Translations under genes and position numbers: made by a program
Assembly (NCBI GenBank): GCA_030523905.1
Contig: JAUNHO010000064.1
Span: 1 to 6,398 of the forward strand
DNA: 6,398 bases
Reading direction: 5' to 3'
Origin: Bergeyella zoohelcum
GTDB lineage: Bacteria; Bacteroidota; Bacteroidia; Flavobacteriales; Weeksellaceae
Shown: in pieces, positions 1 through 6,398 of the stretch
Numbering within the stretch: position 1 is the first letter of the stretch
Layout: each line of letters opens with the position of its first letter
The notes under the pieces: generated by a model
The model's input: only the letters and a program-made list of their open reading frames with translations
The model's database searches: none
Told to the model about the DNA's origin: nothing

Positions 1-1
1 G

Positions 2-628
2 CAATTAATTCCTTATTTTGATAAGAATTTTACATTTGAGCCAGATGATGCTAAAAAATATGGAATGTGTTTTCGTTCTAATTTTTATTTGGAAAATTAC
101 GCTTCTACTTCTCCATCAGCGAAGAAAAAATATGATTTGGTGTTCATTGGTAGCGTCCATACGGATAGATGGCAAGTGGGAGAGAAGGTGGAGAAACAAG
201 TGAATCAGTTGGGGTTTCATTCGTTGTTTCATTACTATGCACCCAGCCGATGGGTAATGCTGATGAGAAAATTTTTGGATAAAAATCTGAAAGGCTTTAA
301 TCTGAAAAAAATTACCAGTAAAAAATTGTCTCATCAGGAAACTGCCGAGCTATATGCTCAGTCTAAGGCTATTTTGGACATCAATAAACCTTTTCAGAAA
401 GGGCTTTCTATGCGTATTTTTGATGCTTTGGCGATGAAATGTAAAGTTATTACTACGAATGAAGAGATTAAAAACTATCCGTTTTACAATCCTAAAAATA
501 TTTTGATAATTGATAGGGAAAATCCTAAAATTGATAAAAGTTTTTTGGAAACCTATTTTGAAGAAATCCCGAAAGAGATTTTACAAACAATGAGCCTGGA
601 CGCTTGGCTTTTGGAAATATTTTCATAA
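2..628 (+). CDS. Glycosyltransferase-like polysaccharide/LPS biosynthesis protein, C-terminal part
   Basis: The frame is open from the window edge, so the true start lies upstream; the 208 visible residues end in TAA. The internal ATG at 65 is unlikely to be the start, because the 21 codons before it (including YFDKNFTFEPDDAKKYG) look like coding sequence of this family. Near visible residue 46 a strand-loop segment YDLVFIGSVHTDR resembles the start of the second Rossmann half of a GT-B fold. Residues 134-152 (GLSMRIFDALAMKCKVITT) resemble the nucleotide-sugar-binding C-terminal motif of CgeB-like and capsule/LPS glycosyltransferases, in which a conserved acidic or S/R-rich helix precedes 'K.ITTN'. 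No membrane segment is visible, which fits a cytoplasmic enzyme adding a sugar to a surface glycan. Donor and acceptor cannot be told from the sequence. It converges on secG and shares its terminator. The family call is fairly good; the precise role is unknown. Confidence 0.7.
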   Translation, partial: QLIPYFDKNFTFEPDDAKKYGMCFRSNFYLENYASTSPSAKKKYDLVFIGSVHTDRWQVGEKVEKQVNQLGFHSLFHYYAPSRWVMLMRKFLDKNLKGFNLKKITSKKLSHQETAELYAQSKAILDINKPFQKGLSMRIFDALAMKCKVITTNEEIKNYPFYNPKNILIIDRENPKIDKSFLETYFEEIPKEILQTMSLDAWLLEIFS

Positions 629-629
629 A

Positions 630-666
630 AAAACAACTAAAACCATAATGAGATTTTAGTTGTTTT
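630..666. terminator. Bidirectional intrinsic terminator between the glycosyltransferase gene and secG
   Basis: A perfect 13-bp inverted repeat (AAAACAACTAAAA at 630-642, TTTTAGTTGTTTT at 654-666) encloses an 11-base loop. It starts one base after the stop codon of the left gene. Read on the minus strand, the hairpin ends in a run of seven T (633 to 627), so it suits secG well. Read on the plus strand, the T run is only the last four stem bases before CAATTG, so it is weaker in that direction. The stem is AT-rich, with only three G-C pairs. Confidence 0.75.
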
Positions 667-719
667 CAATTGTAAAATCTATGAAAAAAGTCCTATTAAA
701 TGTTATAACAGGAGGGTGT

Positions 720-1043
720 TTATTTGTTGTTGGGTTGCCCTTGTACAGGTGTAGTCTGCTGGGGCTGTGTAGTTTGTGTAGGAGCAGTATTTTGGATTTG
801 GCGAGTAGGTTTTGCGGTAAGTACTACGCTCAAAATAATCAAAACGACTATGCTAGTTCCTAGCGTCCAAGTTGCTTTTTCCATAAAATCATTGGTTCTT
901 TGTACGCCAAATTGTGCTGCACCGCCTCCACCAAAAGTAGAAGACAGACCGCCTCCTTTTGGGTTTTGAGCCATCACAATAATCACGAGTAAAACACACG
1001 CGATGATAATAAGAACCATAAAAAGTGTAAATGTTGCACTCAT
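720..1043 (-). CDS. secG: Protein translocase subunit SecG
   Basis: SecG is the small inner-membrane subunit of the SecYEG channel and helps SecA-driven export. The 107-residue product has the expected two membrane helices, about residues 3-24 (TLFMVLIIIACVLLVIIVM) and 62-77. Between them lies the family signature QNPKGGGLSSTFGGGG followed by AAQFGVQRTNDFMEKATWTL at residues 26-61, which matches Bacteroidota SecG closely. The tail from about residue 80 is rich in Q, T and P, low in complexity and probably disordered; this part varies in the family. I chose the ATG at 1043. An in-frame TTG at 1067 would add eight residues, but it lies inside the predicted -7 promoter element, and SecG proteins normally begin just before the first helix. 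No Shine-Dalgarno sequence precedes the ATG. The gene diverges from uvrD and ends against the left gene, so it appears to be transcribed alone. Confidence 0.95.
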   Translation of the reverse strand: MSATFTLFMVLIIIACVLLVIIVMAQNPKGGGLSSTFGGGGAAQFGVQRTNDFMEKATWTLGTSIVVLIILSVVLTAKPTRQIQNTAPTQTTQPQQTTPVQGQPNNK

Positions 1044-1064
1044 TTTATTATAAATTTCAGTTTG

Positions 1065-1096
1065 CAAATATACTTTTTTTTCTATATACAGCCAAA
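1065..1096 (-). promoter_or_regulatory. Predicted Bacteroidota-type promoter of secG
   Basis: On the minus strand TTTG (1096-1093) is followed after 20 bases by TATATTTG (1072-1065), an exact match to the -7 consensus TAnnTTTG with near-standard spacing (about 19). Transcription should start near 1058, leaving a leader of roughly 15 bases before the ATG at 1043. An A-rich tract fills the spacer. Confidence 0.7.
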
Positions 1097-1117
1097 TAAA
1101 ATGTTTTCTTTTTTCCG

Positions 1118-1125
1118 TATCTTTG
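1118..1125 (+). promoter_or_regulatory. Predicted -7 promoter element of uvrD
   Basis: TATCTTTG matches TAnnTTTG exactly and lies 24 bases before the ATG at 1150. No clear TTTG or TTG occurs at the expected -33 position (about 1095-1100), so only half of the promoter is supported. The element faces away from the secG promoter, with only about 45 bases between the two -7 boxes. Confidence 0.55.
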
Positions 1126-1149
1126 GCGTTCCAAAATCTTATTCGGAAT

Positions 1150-3495
1150 ATGGATTATCTAAAAGGATTGAATGAAGCTCAGTATCAGGCTGTTACAACT
1201 TTGCAAGGCCCATTGATGGTATTGGCGGGGGCAGGGTCTGGGAAGACGCGTGTTCTCACGATGCGTATTGCACATCTTATTACGAATGGTGTAAGTCCGT
1301 TCAATATTCTTGCTCTTACTTTTACTAATAAAGCAGCGAGAGAAATGAAGGATAGAATAGCCAAAGTGGTGGGCGATAGCGATGCTAAAAGTATATGGAT
1401 GGGGACTTTCCACTCTGTGTTTGCTCGTATTTTGAGGAATGAGGCTCATCTATTGGGCTTTCCGTCTAATTTTACCATTTATGACACCCAAGATTCTCTC
1501 AATGTACTAAAAAAAGTACTGAAAGATATGAATGTGGATACCGATATTTATAAACCGAAAAAGGTTCAGTCTCGGATTTCTACCTATAAAAATAATCTGA
1601 TAACGGTAAAGGCGTATTTTAGTAATCCTGAACTGATGGAGGCAGATTATAAAGCCAATATGAAAAAACTAGGCGAAATTTACCAGAAATATGTGGAAGC
1701 CTGTTTTAGAAATGGCTCAATGGATTTTGATGATTTACTACTGAGAACCAATGAGTTGCTTACGAGATTTCCAGAGGTTTTGGCAAAATATCAAGACCGA
1801 TTTAGGTACATTTTGGTAGATGAGTATCAGGATACCAATCATTCTCAATACCTGATTGTCAAGGCTTTGGCATCAAAGTTTGAAAATATTTGTGTGGTAG
1901 GAGATGATGCCCAGTCTATTTACTCATTTCGTGGGGCGAATATTTATAATATACTCAATTTCCAAAAGGATTATCCAGATGCCGTTACGGTTTCATTGGA
2001 CCAAAACTATCGTTCTACGCAAAACATCGTAAATGCAGCGAATGTGGTGATAGCCAAGAACGAACAGCAGTTCAAAAAAAATGTATTTAGCGAAAATGAA
2101 GAGGGCGAAAAAATAAAGGTTTATCGTGCTTTTTCTGATGCCGATGAGGCGAATTTCGTTTCCAATAATATTTGGGAACAGCACAATTTTAATCAAAGAC
2201 CATACAACGAATTTGCCATTCTATATCGTACCAATGCCCAAACTCGTGCCTTTGAAGATGCCCTTCGTAGGAAGAATATTCCGTATCGTGTCTATGGTGG
2301 GCAGTCGTTTTATCAAAGGAAAGAAATCAAAGATTTGGTGGCATATTTGAGGCTTTTGGTGAATGAAAATGACAATGAGGCTTTTCTACGAATAGTGAAT
2401 TATCCTACTCGTGGGATTGGTGAAACTACGCAAAATAAACTGATTGTTTTTGCCGATTCGCAGTCGGCTCCTTTATCCAAAATTTTAGATAATCTTGGTT
2501 TTTATTCCCAGCATTTGGGGGTTAATAATTCGGCTCTTACCAAGTTGAATGATTTTTGGTCTATGATAAAGGCATTCCAAGTGATGCTAAAAACCGAAGA
2601 TGCCTATACGGTAGCGATGGAGGTTGCCAAAAGAACGGGGCTAATAAAATTTTTGAAGGAAGACCAAACCCCAGAGGGTATCTCACGATTGGAGAATGTT
2701 CAGGAATTGATGAACTCTATACAAGGTTTCATAGAGGAGCAACAGCAACTGGAAGATGGCGACCCAAGTTTGTCTAATTTCCTTGAAAACATTGCCCTTT
2801 CTACCGACCAAGATAATAATAAAGATGATGATACCAATAAGGTTTCTCTGATGACCATTCACCTTTCCAAAGGTCTGGAATTTCCTGTGGTCTATTTGGT
2901 GGGATTAGAGGAAAATCTTTTCCCAAGTTTTATGAGTTCTTCCACGCGAGAGCAGGTAGAGGAGGAGCGAAGATTATTCTATGTAGCCCTTACCAGAGCC
3001 GAAAAACAAGCGTTTTTCTCCTATGCGATTTCGCGTTTTCAGTGGGGGAAAATCACCGATGCCGAGCCTTCAAGATTTTTAAGCGAGGTAGATACGAGGT
3101 ATTTGGAACTCGTAAATCCTGTTTCGGAAAGCCGTTTTGTGAATCGCTCTGGCTTGAAATCCAATATCTTTGATGATACCCCTGCCGAGCCACACACTTT
3201 CCGTAAGCTAGAACCAAAGAAAAAGATAGAAATGACTAATCGTCAGCAACCGATTAATCCTTCTCAACCACCGAAATTAAAACCAATTGCAATGGCGAAA
3301 ATCAATAATCCAAGTGGGCAAACCACTCAAGATATAGAGGTGGGCGATATTGTTCAGCACAATCGTTTTGGCGTAGGAGAGGTACTTTTCCTAGATGGTA
3401 CCGACCCAGATAATGTAAAAGCAAAAGTGAAATTCGGTAGTGAGGAGAGAAATCTTGCCCTGAAATTCGCAAAACTTACGAAGATTGAGGGGTAA
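1150..3495 (+). CDS. uvrD: ATP-dependent DNA helicase, UvrD/PcrA type (superfamily 1A)
   Basis: This is a 3'-5' helicase of nucleotide excision and mismatch repair that also removes proteins from DNA. The 781 residues carry all SF1A motifs in order: Q motif LNEAQYQAV (7-15), Walker A GAGSGKT (27-33), Ia LTFTNKAA (56-63), Ib GTFHS (85-89), II VDEYQD (223-228), III from VVGDDAQSIYSFRGA (249-263), IV LDQNYRS (283-289), V around MTIHLSKGLEFP (568-579) and VI EEERRLFYVALTRAE (604-618). After a variable, proline- and lysine-rich linker (about 655-730), VGDIVQHNRFGVGEVLFLDG (731-750) opens the C-terminal Tudor-like domain, which in PcrA/UvrD contacts RNA polymerase. Length is slightly above the usual 720-760. 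The ATG at 1150 is chosen because an in-frame TTG at 1123 lies inside the predicted -7 box, and MDYLKGLNEAQ is the usual flavobacterial N-terminus. UvrD and PcrA cannot be told apart here; RecB-like or Rep proteins fit less well. Confidence 0.95.
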   Translation: MDYLKGLNEAQYQAVTTLQGPLMVLAGAGSGKTRVLTMRIAHLITNGVSPFNILALTFTNKAAREMKDRIAKVVGDSDAKSIWMGTFHSVFARILRNEAHLLGFPSNFTIYDTQDSLNVLKKVLKDMNVDTDIYKPKKVQSRISTYKNNLITVKAYFSNPELMEADYKANMKKLGEIYQKYVEACFRNGSMDFDDLLLRTNELLTRFPEVLAKYQDRFRYILVDEYQDTNHSQYLIVKALASKFENICVVGDDAQSIYSFRGANIYNILNFQKDYPDAVTVSLDQNYRSTQNIVNAANVVIAKNEQQFKKNVFSENEEGEKIKVYRAFSDADEANFVSNNIWEQHNFNQRPYNEFAILYRTNAQTRAFEDALRRKNIPYRVYGGQSFYQRKEIKDLVAYLRLLVNENDNEAFLRIVNYPTRGIGETTQNKLIVFADSQSAPLSKILDNLGFYSQHLGVNNSALTKLNDFWSMIKAFQVMLKTEDAYTVAMEVAKRTGLIKFLKEDQTPEGISRLENVQELMNSIQGFIEEQQQLEDGDPSLSNFLENIALSTDQDNNKDDDTNKVSLMTIHLSKGLEFPVVYLVGLEENLFPSFMSSSTREQVEEERRLFYVALTRAEKQAFFSYAISRFQWGKITDAEPSRFLSEVDTRYLELVNPVSESRFVNRSGLKSNIFDDTPAEPHTFRKLEPKKKIEMTNRQQPINPSQPPKLKPIAMAKINNPSGQTTQDIEVGDIVQHNRFGVGEVLFLDGTDPDNVKAKVKFGSEERNLALKFAKLTKIEG

Positions 3496-3586
3496 GGAGT
3501 AATATTATCATCATAAACATTAAGCAAAATATTTTCGTGGATAAAATTTTATAGGTTAATTTATGCCTTAATAAAGAAAAAAAATG

Positions 3587-3610
3587 TATTTTTGAAAAAA
3601 ATTAGAAAGG
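3587..3610 (+). promoter_or_regulatory. Predicted -7 promoter element and ribosome-binding site of purD
   Basis: TATTTTTG at 3587-3594 matches TAnnTTTG exactly. No good -33 TTTG is visible; TTTA at 3560-3563 is too far away and imperfect. AGAAAGG at 3604-3610 lies seven bases before the ATG at 3618 and is the most Shine-Dalgarno-like leader in the window. The expected transcript start near 3601 would leave only a very short leader, so no riboswitch fits between them. Confidence 0.5.
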
Positions 3611-3617
3611 TAAAGAT

Positions 3618-4856
3618 ATGAAAGTATTAATCGTTGGAGATGGCGGTAGAGAGTCCGCTCTGGCAATGAAGCTAAAAGGAGATACCAGAATCTCCAAAAT
3701 GTATTTTGCAAAAGGCAATGCCACCACGGAGATTTTGGGTAAAAACATCAAAGAAAATGATATAAAATCTTTGAAAGAATTTGCCCTAAAAGAGCAGATA
3801 GACCTTACTATTGTAGGGCCAGAGGCTACTTTGGTAGATGGGATTGTAGATGAATTTAACGAGGTAGGGCTAAAAGTTTTTGGGCCAAAATCAAGAGCGG
3901 CAAAACTAGAAGGAAGCAAGGCATTTTCTAAAAAGTTTATGCAGACTTATGGTATCAAAACAGCTGAGGCCAAAGTTTTTGATTCTTATGCCGAAGCAAC
4001 TGAATATGTGAAAAACCAAGCGTTTCCATTGGTGATAAAAGCGAGTGGATTGGCTGGTGGAAAAGGAGTGGTCATCTGTGAAACATTGGAGGAAGCACAG
4101 GCAACTTTGGAAGATTTTATGATTCGTAGAATTTTCGGAGATGCTGGGATTCGTGTAGTAGTAGAAGAATATTTACAAGGTTTTGAAGCATCTATTATTG
4201 CGTTTTCTAATGGGGAAAAATTCTTCCCTTGTATCCCTGTGAAAGATTACAAAAAGGTAGGTAATGGCGATACTGGTGCGAATACTGGCGGTATGGGAAC
4301 TGTGGCTCCAAATCCATTTTTTACCGATGAGCATTTTGCTGATTTTCAGAAAAATATTTTAGAGCCTACGCTAGATGGATTGAAAAAAGAGAATTTACAA
4401 TTCAAAGGTTTTATTTTCTTCGGTTTGATGATTACCAACAAAGGTTGCTATCTATTAGAATACAATATGAGATTAGGAGACCCTGAAACTCAGGTAATTA
4501 TGCCATTGTTGGAGAATAAATTATTAGATGTGATTCTAGATTGCCTAGATGGTAAAGAAGTGGAACTGAAATTCTCTGATAAAAAAGCCGTTTGCCTAGT
4601 GATGTGCTCTGGTGGCTACCCAAGAAATATAGAAACAGGTTTTGAAATTACAGGTTCTGATAAAGTGAAGCATAGCCAAGTGCTTTATGCAGGAGCTAAT
4701 TTCAAGGGAGAAAGCATTGTAACTTCTGGCGGTAGAGTTCTGAATTTAGTCGCTACTGGCGATACCTACGAGGAGGCAAGAGCCAAAGTCTATGAAGATG
4801 CTCTTCCGTTGCAGTTTGATTACGCGTTTTATAGAGAAGACATAGCGAAGTTTTAA
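3618..4856 (+). CDS. purD: Phosphoribosylamine--glycine ligase (GAR synthetase)
   Basis: PurD joins glycine to 5-phosphoribosylamine using ATP, the second step of de novo purine synthesis in the cytoplasm. The 412 residues are close to the usual length (about 420-430) and the fold is complete: N-terminal domain starting MKVLIVGDGGRESALA (1-16), VGPEATLVDGIVDEF (66-80), ATP-grasp lysine segment IKASGLAGGKGVV (140-152), NGDTGANTGGMG (216-227), the metal-binding EYNMRLGDPETQ (281-292, E281 and N283), and C-terminal domain GGRVLNLVATGDTYEEA (371-387). Three places where the family usually has histidine differ: REHA is RESA (S13), DHKR is DYKK (Y211), and FHAGT is LYAGA (Y357). The lysines and the acid/amide metal ligands are kept, so activity is expected. 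It has its own promoter 122 bases after uvrD and no other pur gene beside it in the window. Confidence 0.95.
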   Translation: MKVLIVGDGGRESALAMKLKGDTRISKMYFAKGNATTEILGKNIKENDIKSLKEFALKEQIDLTIVGPEATLVDGIVDEFNEVGLKVFGPKSRAAKLEGSKAFSKKFMQTYGIKTAEAKVFDSYAEATEYVKNQAFPLVIKASGLAGGKGVVICETLEEAQATLEDFMIRRIFGDAGIRVVVEEYLQGFEASIIAFSNGEKFFPCIPVKDYKKVGNGDTGANTGGMGTVAPNPFFTDEHFADFQKNILEPTLDGLKKENLQFKGFIFFGLMITNKGCYLLEYNMRLGDPETQVIMPLLENKLLDVILDCLDGKEVELKFSDKKAVCLVMCSGGYPRNIETGFEITGSDKVKHSQVLYAGANFKGESIVTSGGRVLNLVATGDTYEEARAKVYEDALPLQFDYAFYREDIAKF

Positions 4857-4884
4857 TCTGATTTATAGAATGATAGATAAAAAG

Positions 4885-4913
4885 AATAGCCCCATTTTGT
4901 AGGGGCTATTTTT
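4885..4913. terminator. Bidirectional intrinsic terminator between purD and ffh
   Basis: A perfect 9-bp stem (AATAGCCCC at 4885-4893, GGGGCTATT at 4902-4910) encloses the 8-base loop ATTTTGTA. On the plus strand a run of five T follows the GC core (4909-4913). On the minus strand AAAAA at 4879-4883 becomes a five-U tail one base beyond the stem. It lies 28 bases after the purD stop and 17 bases beyond the ffh stop, so it can end both convergent transcripts. Confidence 0.9.
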
Positions 4914-4930
4914 ATGATAGAAAGTGAGAA

Positions 4931-6307
4931 TTATCTTCCGAAAAGTCCGCCTAGATTAGGCATACCAGGCATTTTACCGCCACCCATTTTGCTCATCATT
5001 TGCATTAGTTGTTTGCCTTGTGGGCCTTGCATCATCTTCATCATTTTACCCATTTGGTCAAATTGTTTCATTAGCTGATTCACTTCTTCTAATTTTCTAC
5101 CAGAGCCTTTTGCTATTCGTTTTTTACGATTCATATCTATAATCGTAGGTTTTCTACGCTCCTCTGGGGTCATAGAATAGATAATTGCCTCTATGTGTTT
5201 GAAAGAATTGTCATCTATATCCACATCTTTTATTGCCTTGCCTACACCAGGAATCATACCCATAAGGTCTTTCATATTCCCCATTCTTTTGATTTGATGG
5301 ATTTGTTTTAGGAAATCATCAAAACCGAATTCATTTTTGGCAATTTTTTTATGAAGTTTTTTCGCCTCTTCTTCGTCAAATTGCTCTTGGGCTCTTTCCA
5401 CAAGGGAAACCACATCACCCATACCTAAAATTCTATCCGCCATTCTTTCTGGGTAGAATAGATCTAGAGCTTCCATTTTTTCTCCTGTGGAAATGAATTT
5501 AATAGGTTTTTCCACTACGGAGCGAATCGTAAGAGCTGCCCCACCACGCGTATCACCATCTAGTTTGGTAAGTACCACACCATCAAAATTAAGGGTGTCA
5601 TTAAAGGCTTTTGCGGTATTCACGGCATCTTGCCCCGTCATAGAATCTACCACGAAAAGCGTTTCGTGTGGCTTTATGGTCTGATGAACGCGTTTTATTT
5701 CATTCATCATTTCCTCATCTACTGCCAGTCGCCCAGCGGTATCTACTATCACTACATCGTGGCGATTGTGGGTGGCAAATTGTATAGCATTTTCTGCAAT
5801 CTGTGCAGGGTTTTTGTTTTCTATTTCGGTATAAACAGGTACATCTATCTGTGTTCCAAGGACTTTCAGTTGGTCAATAGCCGCAGGACGATAGACATCA
5901 CAAGCCACCAAAAGCGGATTTTTACTTCTTTTTTTCTTTAGGTAGTTGGCCAATTTACCAGAGAAAGTCGTCTTACCAGAACCTTGAAGACCAGCGATGA
6001 GAATCACCGAAGGCTTCCCCGAAAGGTTGATTCCCTCTTGGCTTCCTCCCATTAGTTCCACCAGCTCATCGTGTACTATTTTGGTCATCAGTTGCCCAGG
6101 TGTAAGAGAAGTGAGAACATTCTGCCCCAATGCCTTATCCTGAACTCTTTTCGTAAGGTCTTTGGCTACTTTATAATTAACATCGGCATCTACCAACGCA
6201 CGGCGGATTTCCTTCACGGTTTCTGCCACATTGATTTCCGTGATTTTACCACGCCCAGAAAGGTTGTGAAGTGCCTTATCCAGTTTATCTTGTAAATTAT
6301 TAAACAT
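4931..6307 (-). CDS. ffh: Signal recognition particle protein (SRP54 homologue)
   Basis: Ffh binds signal sequences of nascent membrane and exported proteins, together with 4.5S RNA, and delivers them through FtsY to the Sec translocon. The 458 residues match the family's usual length of about 450. The N domain helical bundle covers about 1-95. The G domain holds GLQGSGKTT (106-114), DVYRPAA (137-143), DTAGR (189-193), TKLDGDTRGG (247-256) and STGEK (273-277). The M domain begins near 327 (FGFDDFLKQIHQIKRMG) and carries the RNA-binding stretch NRKKRIAKGSGR (393-404). The tail (about 419-449) is rich in Met, Gly and Lys, as expected for the signal-sequence-binding region and the flexible C-terminus. 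The ATG at 6307 gives the standard N-terminus MFNNLQDKL; no Shine-Dalgarno sequence precedes it. FtsY is excluded by the M domain and by the absence of an acidic A domain. It converges on purD. Confidence 0.97.
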   Translation of the reverse strand: MFNNLQDKLDKALHNLSGRGKITEINVAETVKEIRRALVDADVNYKVAKDLTKRVQDKALGQNVLTSLTPGQLMTKIVHDELVELMGGSQEGINLSGKPSVILIAGLQGSGKTTFSGKLANYLKKKRSKNPLLVACDVYRPAAIDQLKVLGTQIDVPVYTEIENKNPAQIAENAIQFATHNRHDVVIVDTAGRLAVDEEMMNEIKRVHQTIKPHETLFVVDSMTGQDAVNTAKAFNDTLNFDGVVLTKLDGDTRGGAALTIRSVVEKPIKFISTGEKMEALDLFYPERMADRILGMGDVVSLVERAQEQFDEEEAKKLHKKIAKNEFGFDDFLKQIHQIKRMGNMKDLMGMIPGVGKAIKDVDIDDNSFKHIEAIIYSMTPEERRKPTIIDMNRKKRIAKGSGRKLEEVNQLMKQFDQMGKMMKMMQGPQGKQLMQMMSKMGGGKMPGMPNLGGLFGR

Positions 6308-6348
6308 AATTTTATTGTTTTTTATATCAAACTAAAATCTATAATTTG

Positions 6349-6356
6349 CAAAAATA
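6349..6356 (-). promoter_or_regulatory. Predicted -7 promoter element of ffh
   Basis: On the minus strand TATTTTTG (6356-6349) matches TAnnTTTG exactly. Transcription would start near 6342, giving a leader of about 35 bases to the ATG at 6307. No TTTG or TTG is seen at the expected -33 distance, so support rests on the single element in an AT-rich region. The rest of 6308-6398 shows no RNA gene and no clear hairpin. Confidence 0.5.
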
Positions 6357-6398
6357 ATGATTTTTTGGTTAATTATAAATAATAATGACGGATATTCC

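Noticed and set aside
724..969. Cysteine-rich plus-strand frame over secG (CPCTGVVCWGCVVC), preceded by AGGAGGG at 710-716
   Set aside because: It is the antisense of the Q/T/P-rich SecG tail, which yields Cys and Gly codons by chance. It has only a TTG start, and strong Shine-Dalgarno sequences are not expected in this group.
1993..2196. Minus-strand open frame inside uvrD
   Set aside because: It is antisense to conserved helicase coding sequence (motif IV onward), with no recognisable protein features.
3541..3552. 12-base palindrome ATAAAATTTTAT after uvrD
   Set aside because: It has no loop and no GC pairs, and such palindromes are common by chance in AT-rich DNA. It is not a convincing terminator or operator, so no uvrD terminator is called.
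3496..3617. Possible purine riboswitch ahead of purD
   Set aside because: No aptamer-like set of stems is visible, and the predicted transcript start leaves about 17 bases of leader.
5630..5941. Open frame antisense to ffh with hydrophobic, Tyr/Phe-rich residues
   Set aside because: It lies wholly inside the well-supported ffh gene, has no family resemblance, and its composition is what the complement of Ffh codons would give.
6308..6398. Possible 4.5S SRP RNA gene beside ffh
   Set aside because: The region is AT-rich and lacks the GC-rich hairpin and GGAA tetraloop/AGCA-type core of SRP RNA.

Overview
The window looks like ordinary chromosomal DNA from a member of the Bacteroidota, most likely Flavobacteriales and possibly the Weeksellaceae (Chryseobacterium/Riemerella-like). 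Three things point there: the AT-rich sequence, start codons that mostly lack a Shine-Dalgarno sequence, and good matches to the Bacteroidota -7 promoter element TAnnTTTG ahead of all four genes whose starts are visible. The protein sequences also fit flavobacterial versions of their families. The genus is an inference from memory, not a search result.

Layout: (1) positions 2-628, +, the C-terminal part of a glycosyltransferase-like polysaccharide/LPS biosynthesis protein that begins outside the window; (2) 630-666, a two-way terminator shared with the next gene; (3) 720-1043, -, secG, a subunit of the Sec translocon; (4) 1044-1149, a compact divergent promoter region; (5) 1150-3495, +, a full-length UvrD/PcrA-type DNA helicase; (6) 3618-4856, +, purD of purine biosynthesis, with its own promoter in the 122-bp gap; (7) 4885-4913, a second two-way terminator; (8) 4931-6307, -, ffh, the SRP54 GTPase; (9) 6308-6398, the ffh promoter region. 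No gene-free stretch exceeds 300 bases.

The genes form small separate units: two divergent starts and two convergent ends, each convergent pair sharing one hairpin. They do not make up one pathway. SecG and Ffh both serve protein export (translocon and targeting particle), UvrD serves DNA repair, PurD serves purine synthesis, and the left gene probably serves the cell surface. All complete reading frames appear intact.

I found no mobile element, CRISPR array, RNA gene or new multi-gene system. The points most worth a second look are three conserved histidines of the PurD family that seem to be replaced in this protein, the back-to-back promoters that settle the secG and uvrD starts, and a secG that stands apart from groES/groEL.
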